DNA of 64,000 nt from Dactylorhiza incarnata (taxonomy: Eukaryota > Streptophyta > Magnoliopsida > Asparagales > Orchidaceae): positions 3,472,001 to 3,536,000 of the forward strand of contig JAWHQI010000013.1 in NCBI GenBank assembly GCA_033032865.1. Reading direction: 5' to 3'. Of this stretch, positions 53,235 through 63,001 are shown piece after piece. Every line of letters starts with the position of its first letter. Within the stretch, counting starts at the first letter, position 1. The translations under genes were made by a program, and so were the position numbers. The notes below the pieces were generated by a model, which was not told the origin of the DNA, searched no databases, and was given only the letters and a program-made list of their open reading frames with translations.

Positions 53235-55639
53235 TCAATATACCCAATTACAAGAACTTAACATGCCCAATTCAATTTTGAATTGATTGAACTTAGACTC
53301 ATCAAGGGGCATAGTGAAAATGTTTGCTATCTTCCCCTCAGTATTAACATACTCAAGGCAGATGTCCTCCTTTTGTACATGATCCCTAATGATGTGATAT
53401 CTAATTTCAATATGCTTTGTTCTACTGTGTGCCACATAATTTTTGGCAATAGAAATGGCACTTGTGGAATCACAAAAGAGAGGTGTTCTCTTGATATGCA
53501 GATTGTAATCCTTTAATTCATGTTGAATCCGCAGGAGTTGTGCACAACAACTGCCAGCTGAAACGTATTCTGATTCAGCTGTGGAGATAACATTGTTGTT
53601 TTGCTTTTTTGCTACTCCAGGACACAAGCCTTTCAGTTCCTGAAGTTGTTTTTCTCTCCTTTTTGCACCCAGTAAAGTCTGCACAGATCAAAATCATCTG
53701 ACTTAGGATACTAGGGCCCCAGACTTGGAGTACCCTTCAGATATCTTAGAATTCTTTTCACATCTGAGTAATGAGATTCTTTGGGGTTCACTTGATATCT
53801 TGCGCATATACATGTAGCAAACATGATGTCTGGCCTACTAGCAGTGAGGTAGAGCAATGAGCCAATTATGTGTCTATATATTGACTCATTATAAGGTTTC
53901 CCTTTTTCATCCTTGTCTACAGACACAGTTGAACTCATAGGAGTTCTCATAGGGGTAGAGTTCTCCATACCAAATTTCTTTATGATATCTAAGGTAAATT
54001 TGGTCTGAGAAATAAAAATTCCTTCCTCAGATTGCTTTACTTAGAGACCTAAGAAAAACTTTTTCTCTCCCATACTGCTCATTTCAAATTTACTTTGCAT
54101 AAGTTTAGCAAACTTTTTGCAAAGGCTCCCATCTGTTGATCCAAATATAATGTCATCAACATATATCTGGACCAAAAGGATCTGACCCTTCAACTCTCTC
54201 AAGAAAAGAGTCTTATCTTTTTTCCCTGTTGAGAACTTATTTTCAAGGAGAAAGGTAGACATTGTCTCATACCAGGCCCTTGGAGCTTGCTTTAGCCCAT
54301 ATAGGGCTTTCTTGAGGAAATATACATGATCAGGAAAGTTTGGAGAGATAAATCCTGGTGGTTGAGCTACATAGACTTCCTCTTTTAGGTTTTCATTTAG
54401 GAATGCTGATTTGACATCCATTTGATAAACTTTGAACCCCTTGTATGCAGCATAGGCTAGAAAGAGTCTGATCGCCTCTAATCTTGCAACAAGTGCAAAT
54501 GTCTGATCAAAGTCAATGCCTTTGTCCTGCCTATATCCTTGAGCTACCAGCCTTGCCTTGTTCTTTACAATCAATCCAACTACATCCATTTTATTTCTGT
54601 AAACCCACTTTGTCCCAGTGATATTATGCCCTTGTGCCCTTGGGACAAGTTTCCATACCTTGCACCTTTTGAACTGATTTAACTCTTCTTGCATAGCCAT
54701 AACCCAGAATTGGTCTTTGTTGGCCTCCTCAAATTTCTTGGGCTCAAGTTGGGATAGAAAACTAAGGTGCAAGTTTTCAGTTAATGCATTTCTTCTGGTT
54801 TTTACTCCATCAGTGAGCTCACCAATTATCTGATTTGCTGGATGATTTCTATGATGTTTCATAGCAATAGGCATTACTCTTGCAGGTTCTCTGGTTTCAG
54901 CAACTTCTTCAGCTCCTACATCATGGTTCTTATTTAGGGGATTGGGCTCCTCAGTAGACTCTTCTACTGATTCTAGAATAGAGTCCATTGTGGATGACTT
55001 ATTCTTCTCATCTGGTTCTTCTTCTCTTATTTTGAGGTTCTCTAATATTTCTTCAATTCCTGCATTGGATGATCTAGAAGAAGGATTATGCAGCATGCTG
55101 CTCTCATCAAAAATAATATGGACAGGTTCCTCAATTGTATGAGCATTCTTATTGAAGACTCTATAGGCCTTGTTGTGCTTGCTATATCCTACAAAGACAC
55201 CTTCATAGCTCTTTTTAGAGAATTTCATAATATAATGCTTATTGTTTTTCAGCACATAGCATTAACTTTCAAAGATTTTGAAGTATGCTAGTGTTGGCTT
55301 CTTACCCTTAATTGGCTCATATGGAGTCTTATTATGGTTCTTAATGATGAGTGCTCAATTTTGCACATGACATGAAGTGTTAACTGCCTCGGCCCAAAGG
55401 TATTCTAGGAGTGAGGAGTCACTTAGCATGGTTCTCCCAGCTTCAATAAGTGTCCTATTTTTCCTCTCAGTCACCCCATTCCGTTGGGGAGTTCTGGGAG
55501 AAGAAAACTCTTGTAGGATACCTTCTTCTTCACAGAATTTGGTCATTGACCCAGACTGAAATTCAGTTCCATGATCACTTCTAATTTTGACCACAGAGCT
55601 GTTTACTTCATTCTGAATTTGTTTGACAAAATTCTTGAA
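53235..55639 (-). pseudogene. E8 pol: integrase (partial), reverse transcriptase, RNase H
   Basis: Integrase core: FKNFVKQIQNE, D in KIRSDHGTEF and E in RNGVTERKNRTLIEAGRTML (55640-55355); the first catalytic aspartate is lost at the E10 junction. The C-terminal part and linker ([18 protein letters not shown]) run from 55255. RT (54041-54790) shows [42 protein letters not shown] and the catalytic [10 protein letters not shown], a signature common in SIRE/Maximus RT. RNase H (53968-53235) has ASRPDIMFATCICARYQ, STAESEYVSAG and SRTKHIEIRYHIIRD, with a frame break near 53690 in which part of the fold is lost. It is the source of pol among the SIRE-type copies seen. Confidence 0.92.
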
Positions 55640-55854
55640 TGTTGTATAACCCTGATATTCACCTAGAGGTGAACGAAGGCTAAGGTCTAACCAACAAGCA
55701 AAAGTAATGTGGAAGGCGAGCCAGAATCTGTGTGGCCGCTCACAGGAAGGCGAGCTAGCCACCGGCCGACCGCTGGCGAGGGAGAGGAGCGAGCCAGGGA
55801 GCCGCGGTCCGCTTACAGTGATGTTCTATGCAAACCAGATCCTTTCCGAGTTTT

Positions 55855-56680
55855 GACGTTCGACAAACTTGCTTCTCAGTTCGACGAACGCCGCGCTTGA
55901 GATTGGCGAGCCGACATGAAGGCGGGCGATCGGAGCGCTCGCCGACCGATCATGAGGAAGGTGGGCGAGCCAGATCCTTGCGGTCTGCTCCTGAGTTCGA
56001 CGAAATCCGCTCTGAGTTCGACTAATTTCGTTCTCCGTTTGACGAAAGCCATCCTGAGTTCGACGAGTTCCATTCTCCGTTCGACGAATTTGCTTCTCAG
56101 TTCGACGAACGTCATGCTTCAGCCCCGACAAGCATCTCTCAGCGGCTATCTCTGTCCCATCCCAGCGGACCCGTTGGGACAAGCAAGTGTCTCAGCGGCT
56201 CTCGGCCATTTCTCAATGGGAGAACTCGCAGAAGGAAGCGCAAGACCCGACATCGGTGGATTTCGTCGGTAGGAGTGCGAGCGGGGTCCTCACAGGCCGC
56301 TCGCCCAAAAGGGGGTCTCAGATCCGACAGGCGAAGGAGGTAGCAAAGAAGTCGAACCAGAGCTTCAAGGATCACTCGTGGGAAGGCGCGAGAGTCGTGT
56401 CCCTGCGGGCCCGAGCCTCAAGGTCAACTCGGGAGAAGGGAGCGAACCGGGTACTCACCGGCTGCCCGCAAGAAGGCAAGCGAGTTTGATTTCTTCCAAG
56501 TCTTAGGGTTCGACGAGATCCGTCTTACGTTCAACGAACGCCGAGCGTACCTTGAGATCGAAGAACTCAGTTCAGCGTTCGACGAACTCAGTTCAACGTT
56601 CGATGAAATCAGTTCTCCGTTCGACGAACAGACCTCTCCGTTCGACGAACTGGCCCCTCAGCTCGTCGAACTCCGTCGAC
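55855..56680. promoter_or_regulatory. GTTCGACGAAC word array in the Tat-type LTR
   Basis: About twenty words of the form GTTCGACGAA(C/T), mostly separated by short TCTCAG, CTGA or TCCG runs, lie in two clusters (55855-56125 and 56505-56680). The same word and similar spacers (TTCTGCGTTCGACGAAC) occur in copia LTRs of E6 and E9 and in solo LTR E2. Confidence 0.75.
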
Positions 56681-57033
56681 CAGCCAGTTTAGCAGGTTTA
56701 CACAGGGCAGGGGAAAGCTCGCTGGAAGGCATGCGAGACCTGGCCATGGTGGCCGTCGCCATAAGAGGCGTGAGCAAGGCCTTCACAGGATGCTCGCCTA
56801 TGAGGAGTTTCGCGAACCCTGCTCGCGAGTAGACTCGCGGGGGCTCTCGCGAGTGGGGCTCTCATAAACCACTCGTCCATAAACTAAAGAGTTGGATTTA
56901 CTCCTCTGCCCCTGGTGGTCTGCAGGCAGCCCCTCCAAACAGCGGAGTTTGGCTGTTAGCAGACCAAATTGGGGTGCATTTAGTATAAACCCAAAAGCGG
57001 AATTCCGCTATTGACAGACCATGGGCGAAAAAT

Positions 57034-57042
57034 TATAAATAG
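57034..57042 (+). promoter_or_regulatory. TATA box of the E10 LTR
   Basis: TATAAATAG in AAATTATAAATAGACC, about 300 bp before the LTR end. It marks the U3/R boundary region and confirms plus orientation. Confidence 0.75.
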
Positions 57043-57397
57043 ACCTTAAAGGGCACCATGGGAGAGGATTCCAATCTCAGTCCTCTGAGCTCCTTCTTCT
57101 TCCTTGCTTAGTTTGGTTCAGCTCTCTAGCTCTCCAAGGTGCCCAAGTCTCAGCTTTGGCTTGGGAGGGGAAGCGCTCAACGATCTTCCGGGTTTGTGGT
57201 GGGACCTCCTCGCTGCGACTAAGGTCATAGTCCGTTTCTAAGTTTTTGGCCTGCTCCTTTCAAGGGACTAGTAAGGGCTAGCTGCCCCTCAACTTGTTGA
57301 GGGCCCGAGCTTCACAAGAGATCGAGAAATCGATTTCAATATTTTGGTGCGGTGAGAGTGGAGCGCGGCTGGTCCAGGAAGATTCCGAGAAAGGAAC

Positions 57398-58921
57398 ATG
57401 GCAGGAGATGAAGAGCAAGGCGAGGAGCTCTGCAGGTCGCACCCGGTGGCGGTGCAGAAGATGTTCTCAGACTTCAGGCGAGAAGTCCTCGATACCCTCA
57501 GGTTCGCGGTCGCAGCACTACGTAACGAGTTCGCGACCCCAGTTGCTGAAGCGTCCCAACTTCCGGCAGCAGTTGGCGAGGGAGCCCCGGGAGGAAGGGC
57601 TGGAAAGGAGGTAGCTAGAGGGTCAGCGCCGGACCTGGAGGGGCGAGTGTTGTTCGCCAGTCCGGCGACCTCGGCGCCAGCGAGCACGGCGCAAGAGAGC
57701 ACAGCCTTGGTGGGCGTGGCGTCCGTAGGAGTGGTCCCGGCAACGGTGGCTCTCGCGAGCAGTGCCCCAGCGAGCTCAAGCCAGGCGAGGGAGCTTGGGG
57801 GGCGAGTGAAGCAGGAGAAGGCAGCAGGTAGGGGAAGTCCCTTCTGCGAGTTGGTACTTTCCGCACCTGTTCCGGAAGGGTTCGGGGAGTGGTACAGGGT
57901 CTACTACCATGGTAGGGACGATCCAGTACAGCACCTACAGTCGTTTGAGGACTCGATCTCTATTAGCCCGATGTAGGACGCCTTCAAGTGTCAGCTTTTC
58001 GCCATCACCCTGAAGGAAAAAGCTCGGGAGTGGTTCCACCAACTTCCCGTCGGGTCGATCTACGCATTCGAGGATTTGCGTAGAAGTTTTTTATTGTGGT
58101 TGTCAACTTCGAAGAAGAGGAAGAAGGACGCCGAGTCCCTCTTCAAAGTGAAGCAGGAGCCTAGGGAGTCATTGGCTCATTATGCAGATCGGTTTTAGGA
58201 GGAAGTTCTTCTCACCCAGGAGATGCCCGGGTTTGCTCTCCAGCTCGCCTTTACGTTGGGGCTGAAGGAGAGTTTCTTTAAGATGGATTTGGAGAGGAAA
58301 GCCCCTGTCTCCTACGAGGAGTTGATGGAGAGGGTGGCGGAGGAGGTTGAGAGTGAGGAGGCCAATCCGGAGCTCACCAAGAGGCTAGCAAAGCTCACTG
58401 AGCCGGAGGTCAAACAGCAAGAGGTGCGAAGAAGGGATGAGCCCCGAGCCCCGGAGGGGGGATGGAGGCAACATGGCGGGGGGATGCAAGGTCAGGGAAG
58501 AGGCTACGCCCCAGGAGGGGGTAACTTGTATGGGCGACAAGGAAGACCCAAACAGTTGGTATGGAGGTAGGGTCCGAGGCAGATGCCTCCCTCGCCTCAG
58601 CAGGCTATGGCGATCAGACGAGGAAGAGGAGGAGGAGGAAGAGGAAGGAGAGAAGGAGTGGAAGCAGGAGCGGGGAGGAGAAGAGGAAACAGGGTGGCAG
58701 AGGCCGAGAGGGGAGAGGCGGCATTGCCGTACTGTGACTTCCATGATGAGGAAGGTCAGGAAACGACCACCTCCCCCGAATTCTTAGAGACAAAGAGAGC
58801 TAGAGTGCCGGTGCCATTGCAACAGCAGCAAGTGAGGATCGAGGAAGTACTGCCTCGGGAGGACGAGGAGAGAGGTGTGAGGACAGGGTCGATTTGGGGA
58901 CCCGAGGAGGGATCGGGGTGA
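57398..58921 (+). pseudogene. E10 gag, Tat-type, three in-frame TAG codons
   Basis: One frame from ATG 57398 (MAGDEEQGEELCRSHPV) runs to 58921, interrupted only by TAG at 57974, 58197 and 58568. After an alanine-rich N-terminal region it reads the gypsy gag core: YYHGRDDPVQHLQSFEDS, KCQLFAITLKEKAREWFHQL, DLRRSFLLWLSTSKKRKK and SLAHYADRF, then the EKY-type helix ELMERVAEEVESEEANPEL. The tail is rich in arginine, glycine and glutamate. At least two of the stops (DRF and the one after LVWR) sit where glutamine is expected, consistent with CAG-to-TAG. Gag would form the particle. Confidence 0.85.
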
Positions 58922-59045
58922 TCCATGGGGGAGTGGGGGTAGAGGCAACCCGCAAGGCGAGCCTCCACACCATCTACCGTCGGAGCGTGGCTTCGACATC
59001 CACGGCTCCACCCCCAGCTGAAAAAATCACTTTCTCTCAGAAGGA

Positions 59046-59348
59046 CATGCCGGTTCATGAGGAGTCATCCAAACCGCATCGAGAACTTCACGGTGTCCCT
59101 AATCCTCGTGGATAACGGGAGCTCAGTCAATGCCGTCTTCAAGAGGGCGTTCGATGAGATGAAAGTGGAGGCCAGAAGGGTATTGGCTTTGGATGGCCCT
59201 CTGTTTGGGTTCTTAGGAGAGAGGAAAGAAGTGGAAGGTAGAGTGGGACTCCATGTGACCTTGGGGGGAAGTCCCAGAACTGCTGCTTCGTGATAGTGGA
59301 TGCCCCGAGCAACTTCAGCGCCATCTTCGGACGGCCTCTCATCAACGC
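59046..59348 (+). pseudogene. E10 protease, N-terminal part, cut by E11
   Basis: After NFTVSLILVDNGSSVNAVF (active site DNG) the frame reads AFDEMKVEARRVLALDGPLFGFLGE, typical of Tat-lineage aspartic proteases, and then, after a one-base shift near 59280, FVIVDAPSNFSAIFGRPLINAV, the second fold half. It stops at 59348 where the E11 LTR begins. Confidence 0.85.
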
Positions 59349-60680
59349 TGTTGGGAAAATGATTTCTCTTAACCCCTGAAAAAGAGTTAAATATGAATTC
59401 TAAGAATGAAAATCAAGGTTAAGTCAATATGCGTCGAATAGTATTCGACGCAACGTCGAAGTTATATCGACGTTCCTTTCAGAATGAGTCGAAGTAGCTC
59501 CAAGCAGAATTCGACGTATCCTATGTCGACGTAGCTCTGACTTCTAGTCAACGTATCTTGAGAAGTCGACGCACCCTAGTCGACGCACCTTCCTTATTCT
59601 CTTCTCAACGCTCTGCCAGGATGAATTCGACGCCTACGTCGAATGGTAATCGACGCACGTCGATTTATATGATAATTCAAAAATCGCCAGATCTCTTTCC
59701 TTCTTTTATAGATCTGATTTATATGAAATCAATTTATTCTATATAGCCGTTCTGAATCATTCTTACCTCTAATAGATTCTTGGCTAAATTGATTAAATCC
59801 TTTATGGACATTATTTGAAATCAGATTGAATACTTTCCTTCTATGGATATAACTGTTATGGAAATTTCTCTTTCTTTCTAATACTCTACCTGCTAATTGA
59901 TTACTCTCCTATAGTGTTATTTTAATAAACAGAGCTATAAATAACTAAGGAGGTCGGCAGAGAAAGAAAACAAGGGATCCACCATTTTTACTCATTGAAA
60001 AAGAGGAAAAGCTCCCAAGTGATAAAGAGAGAATTAAGAAATAGCCCTGCAGCAATATTCAAGCATTCTTCTTCTCCTACTTCTGAAGTCACTCTGCTGC
60101 AAATTCTGATAGCTCTCACATAAGAGGGAAAAGCTACAAATCTTCTTCTCTCTATAGAAGAAAGATTTAATTCACTTCTTGTGCTTCCAATCTTCTTGCT
60201 AGGAAGAAGATTCATTCTTGTTCTTATTTCTTTCTTCTTTATTATTCTTACTTAAACATTGTAAAAGAGTTTTTAGAATCTCTCTTCAAAAAATTCAGTG
60301 TACTGGTTCTAAGAGTCTCCTTTTCAAAAGACTCAGTTGGTTCTAAGAGTCTCCTTGTCAAAAGACTCAGGGTGGTTATAAGAGTCTCCTTATCAAAAAA
60401 CTCAGTACAAGATAGTGAATTTCCTACCAAGGGGGTAGAAGAGTGGACTACCCAAAGTTTGGGGAACCACTATATCTCTTTGTGTTGTGCTGTGATTTCT
60501 TTTCTTGCATTTACTTTATTTATTTGTTTAATTCTTGTTGGTGTGTGTGGGAAGCTCTAATCTGTGATCATACACATATATATATATATTAACTTTGCAC
60601 AAAATATTTTTAATCTCTATTCACCCCCCCCCCCCCCCCCCCCTCTAGAGAATTCTAGTGAGGTTAACTGTGCACTTTCA
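59349..60680 (+). repeat. 5' LTR of E11, 1332 bp
   Basis: It starts TGTTGGGAAAATGATTTC and ends CTGTGCACTTTCA. U3 words include the dyad TCGACGCAACGTCGA (59445-59459) and many GTCGACG words to 59665. R/U5 has three GGTTCTAAGAGTCTCCTT phrases (60305-60400), the TAGAAGAGTGGACTACCC...GGGGAACCACTATA block (60438-60475) and a C tract (about 60625-60643). Confidence 0.92.
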
Positions 60681-60682
60681 AT

Positions 60683-60694
60683 TGGTATCAGAGC
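60683..60694 (+). other. Primer-binding site of E11 (initiator tRNA-Met)
   Basis: TGGTATCAGAGC, a perfect 12-base complement, two bases after the LTR end. Confidence 0.92.
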
Positions 60695-60782
60695 AAGGTT
60701 GATCTAAAAAGGATAACTCCTTGATCAAAAAGGTCCTACCTTTCATATATATATATATATTTTTCTAACAATTATTTTTCAC

Positions 60783-62638
60783 ATGGCACAAATCAAAGAT
60801 TATGCTTCCACCAGACCACCAATGTGCAATTTGAAAAATTTGCAGTTTGGAAAACAAGAATTAGAATTTATATGAATTCTATTGATGATAACTTATTTAA
60901 TATTACTGTGACAGGTCCCCCAAAGCCTTATAGAAAGGATGCAAATGGCAATGTCACACAAACACTTGTTCCAAGATCTGAATGGACAGAAGATGAGAAG
61001 AAGGCAAGAACATGTGATCTAAAGGCCATGAACATACTTGTCTCAACCCTCTCAGATGACATCTTTCAAAGGGTTGTTGACTGTGAATCAGCCAAAGAAA
61101 TTTGGGATGCTCTTACAAAGATGGTGGAAGGAAGTGCTGATGAAAAGAAAGATAAGAAGGCTCTATTGATCTCACAATATGAGAACTTCCAAAAGAAAAA
61201 TGAAGAGAGTATCTCTGAGATGTATGACAGATTCAGTCTAATCATCAATCAATTGAAAAACTTGGATAGAGTGATCTCTCTCACTGAGATTAATGACAAA
61301 TTGCTAATGAGTCTCCCTAGTTCATGGGACTCAAGAACATGGGCCATAAGAGACACAAGAGGACAAAAGGAAATCTCAACAGATGCTCTCTTAGGAAAAC
61401 TCAAATCCTATGAGCAACTGCTGAAAACTAGAGAAGAGAAGAAGAGAAGAGAAAACACTCCAATCTCCTCAAAAAATAGGAACATAGATTTAAAGGCAAC
61501 AGAAGAAGGGACTCCTGTCACTGAAGAAGAACTAATCAGTTTGCTAGCCAGAAGGTTTAAGAAGTGGATTAAATCAGAAGGATCCAGAGGAAGAGACTCA
61601 AAAACCAGGTATAATAAAACACCTACTAAAGAGATTATATGTTACTCTTGCAGGAAACCTGGACATATTGCACCTGAATGTCCTAAGGAGATCAGCAAAA
61701 AGAAAGATCTGAAAAGAACAGATCTAGAGAAGAAAAAGAAGAAAGAGAAAGGTCTCATTGCTCAATCATGGAGTGATTCAGAAACTGAAGAAAGCACCTC
61801 ATCTGACAATGATCAAGAAGAGACCAAGCTGGAGGAAACCTGTTTGATGGCCACTGAGAAGCATGATGACACATCTATGATGTATCACATCTCTAGGCTG
61901 GTGTGGTACTTGGACAGTGGATGCTCCATGCACATGACAGGATGCAAAAACCTGTTAATCAACTTTGAGGATAGACTTGGACCATCAGTAACTTTTGGAG
62001 ACTCTAGCTGTGGCCAAACCAAGGGCTTTGGAGATTTCAAAGAAGGGAAAGTAACCTTCAAGAATGTGGCAGTAGTCAAAGGACTGAAGCACAATCTGAT
62101 AAGTATAAGTCAGATATGTGAAAATGGTAAGTATGAGGTAAAATTCACCACACTATTCTGCCATATTATTGATATCAAGACCGGTGCCACAGTACTCAAT
62201 GGAATTAGAAAAGGAAAAGTATATGTAGTGGACTTTAGTTCCTCACCCACAGAAGTCTGTTTATTCAACAATATCATTGATAAAAGTGAACTATGGCATA
62301 GGAGACTAGGTCATCTAAACTACAAAACAATTAGTAAACTAGCAAAGAATAACCTAGTCAGAGGCTTACCAAAGGGTAGGTACTCTAAAGATTCTCCATG
62401 CAGACCTTGCCAACTAGGAAAACAAACTAAATCATCCTTCAAACCAATTGGTAAGGATGACTCTCCCAGGGTCCTTTACTTACTACACATGGATCTCTTT
62501 GGTCCCATCTCCACTCAGAGCTTAGGTGGAAAATCCTATACCCTAGTCATTATGGATGACTACTCTAGATTCAGCTGGGTATTCTTTCTAATGGCTAAGT
62601 CTGAAACCCACAAGACTCTCTCTCTTTCACTGACCTGA
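60783..62638 (+). pseudogene. E11 gag-protease-integrase N-terminal part, then deletion
   Basis: The natural start is ATG 60783 (MAQIKDYASTRPPMCNL); a one-base loss in an A run near 60838 shifts the frame. The 604-codon frame entered at 60824 then reads gag (VWKTRIRIYMNSIDDNLF, MNILVSTLSDDIFQRVVDCESAKEIWDAL), a knuckle CYSCRKPGHIAPEC (61639-61680), protease WYLDSGCSMHMTG (61904-61942), pre-integrase LWHRRLGHLNYKTISKL with CRPCQLGKQ, and the first integrase aspartate in LVIMDDYSRFSWVFF. It stops at 62638, and the rest of integrase, RT and RNase H are missing. Gag to protease is otherwise well preserved. Confidence 0.92.
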
Positions 62639-62645
62639 AATTGCT

Positions 62646-62919
62646 CCCAAAATCAACTCAGGCTTCGACATTGACCTTGAGTCTTTCCAAGCAGCCGCAG
62701 AAAACTACAAGAGCATCATTGCTCTTTTTACTGCAGCAAGACTGGACAAGCTCATCTCCACTAGGTGCAAGCTCCTGGAATCAGAGCTCACAGAGCTAAT
62801 AACTCATGTTCAGATATCTGAACAAGGAGAAATCCAGGGAACACTATATGAGACACCAGTCTTAATCTCAACAGAACATATTAGGGCCACCTTTGATCTT
62901 ACATCAGGTATATCCTAAT
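62646..62919 (+). pseudogene. E11 coding remnant after the pol deletion
   Basis: The frame reads IAPKINSGFDIDLESFQAAA, then YKSIIALFTAARLDKLI and ELTELITHVQISEQGEIQ, ending at a stop near 62917. It is helical and is followed by the 3' ORF domain, so it is likely the beginning of that ORF, separated from it by stops between 62919 and 63001. Identity is inferred. Confidence 0.5.
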
Positions 62920-63001
62920 ATCCTCCTTGTTCAAATGAAATAAGGAAAGAAAATGAGCTTCTAAAAGAATGACTAAACAAGTCTAAATTATTACTTTATT
63001 A

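Larger units (their letters stand above)
42996..55639 (-). mobile_element. SIRE/Maximus copia E8 carrying pol; interrupted by E9 and E10
   Basis: In minus order from the right: integrase (broken by E10), RT, RNase H, a word array, the 3' ORF (split by E9), a polypurine tract and the 3' LTR. It is the only SIRE-type element here with RT. The left duplication is probably ttcag (42991-42995). Gag and the 5' LTR are not in the window. Confidence 0.85.
55640..57338 (+). repeat. 5' LTR of E10 (boundaries approximate)
   Basis: It probably starts TGTTGTATAACCCTG and ends near GAAATCGATTTCA, before TATTTTGGTGCGG, a likely decayed primer site of the TTTGGCGCCG kind. It contains GTTCGACGAAC words (55855-56125 and 56505-56680), GGCGAGC/GCTCGCC words throughout, and a core promoter at 57034. 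Overall it is G/C-rich. Confidence 0.65.
55640..59348 (+). mobile_element. Ty3/gypsy Tat-type element E10 (5' part), broken by E11
   Basis: An LTR-like block of about 1.7 kb, gag and the start of protease lie on the plus strand. E10 interrupts E8 integrase at about 55640 and is interrupted by E11 in its protease. Gag and protease resemble the Tat lineage. GC content is clearly higher than in its neighbours. The right end and duplication are not in the window; the left duplication is not confirmed. Confidence 0.75.

Noticed and set aside
58385..59345. Overlapping frames on both strands of the E10 gag region (for example 58437-58787 and 58385-58744)
   Set aside because: High GC lowers stop frequency. 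The gag homology lies in the frame from 57398; the others are shadows.
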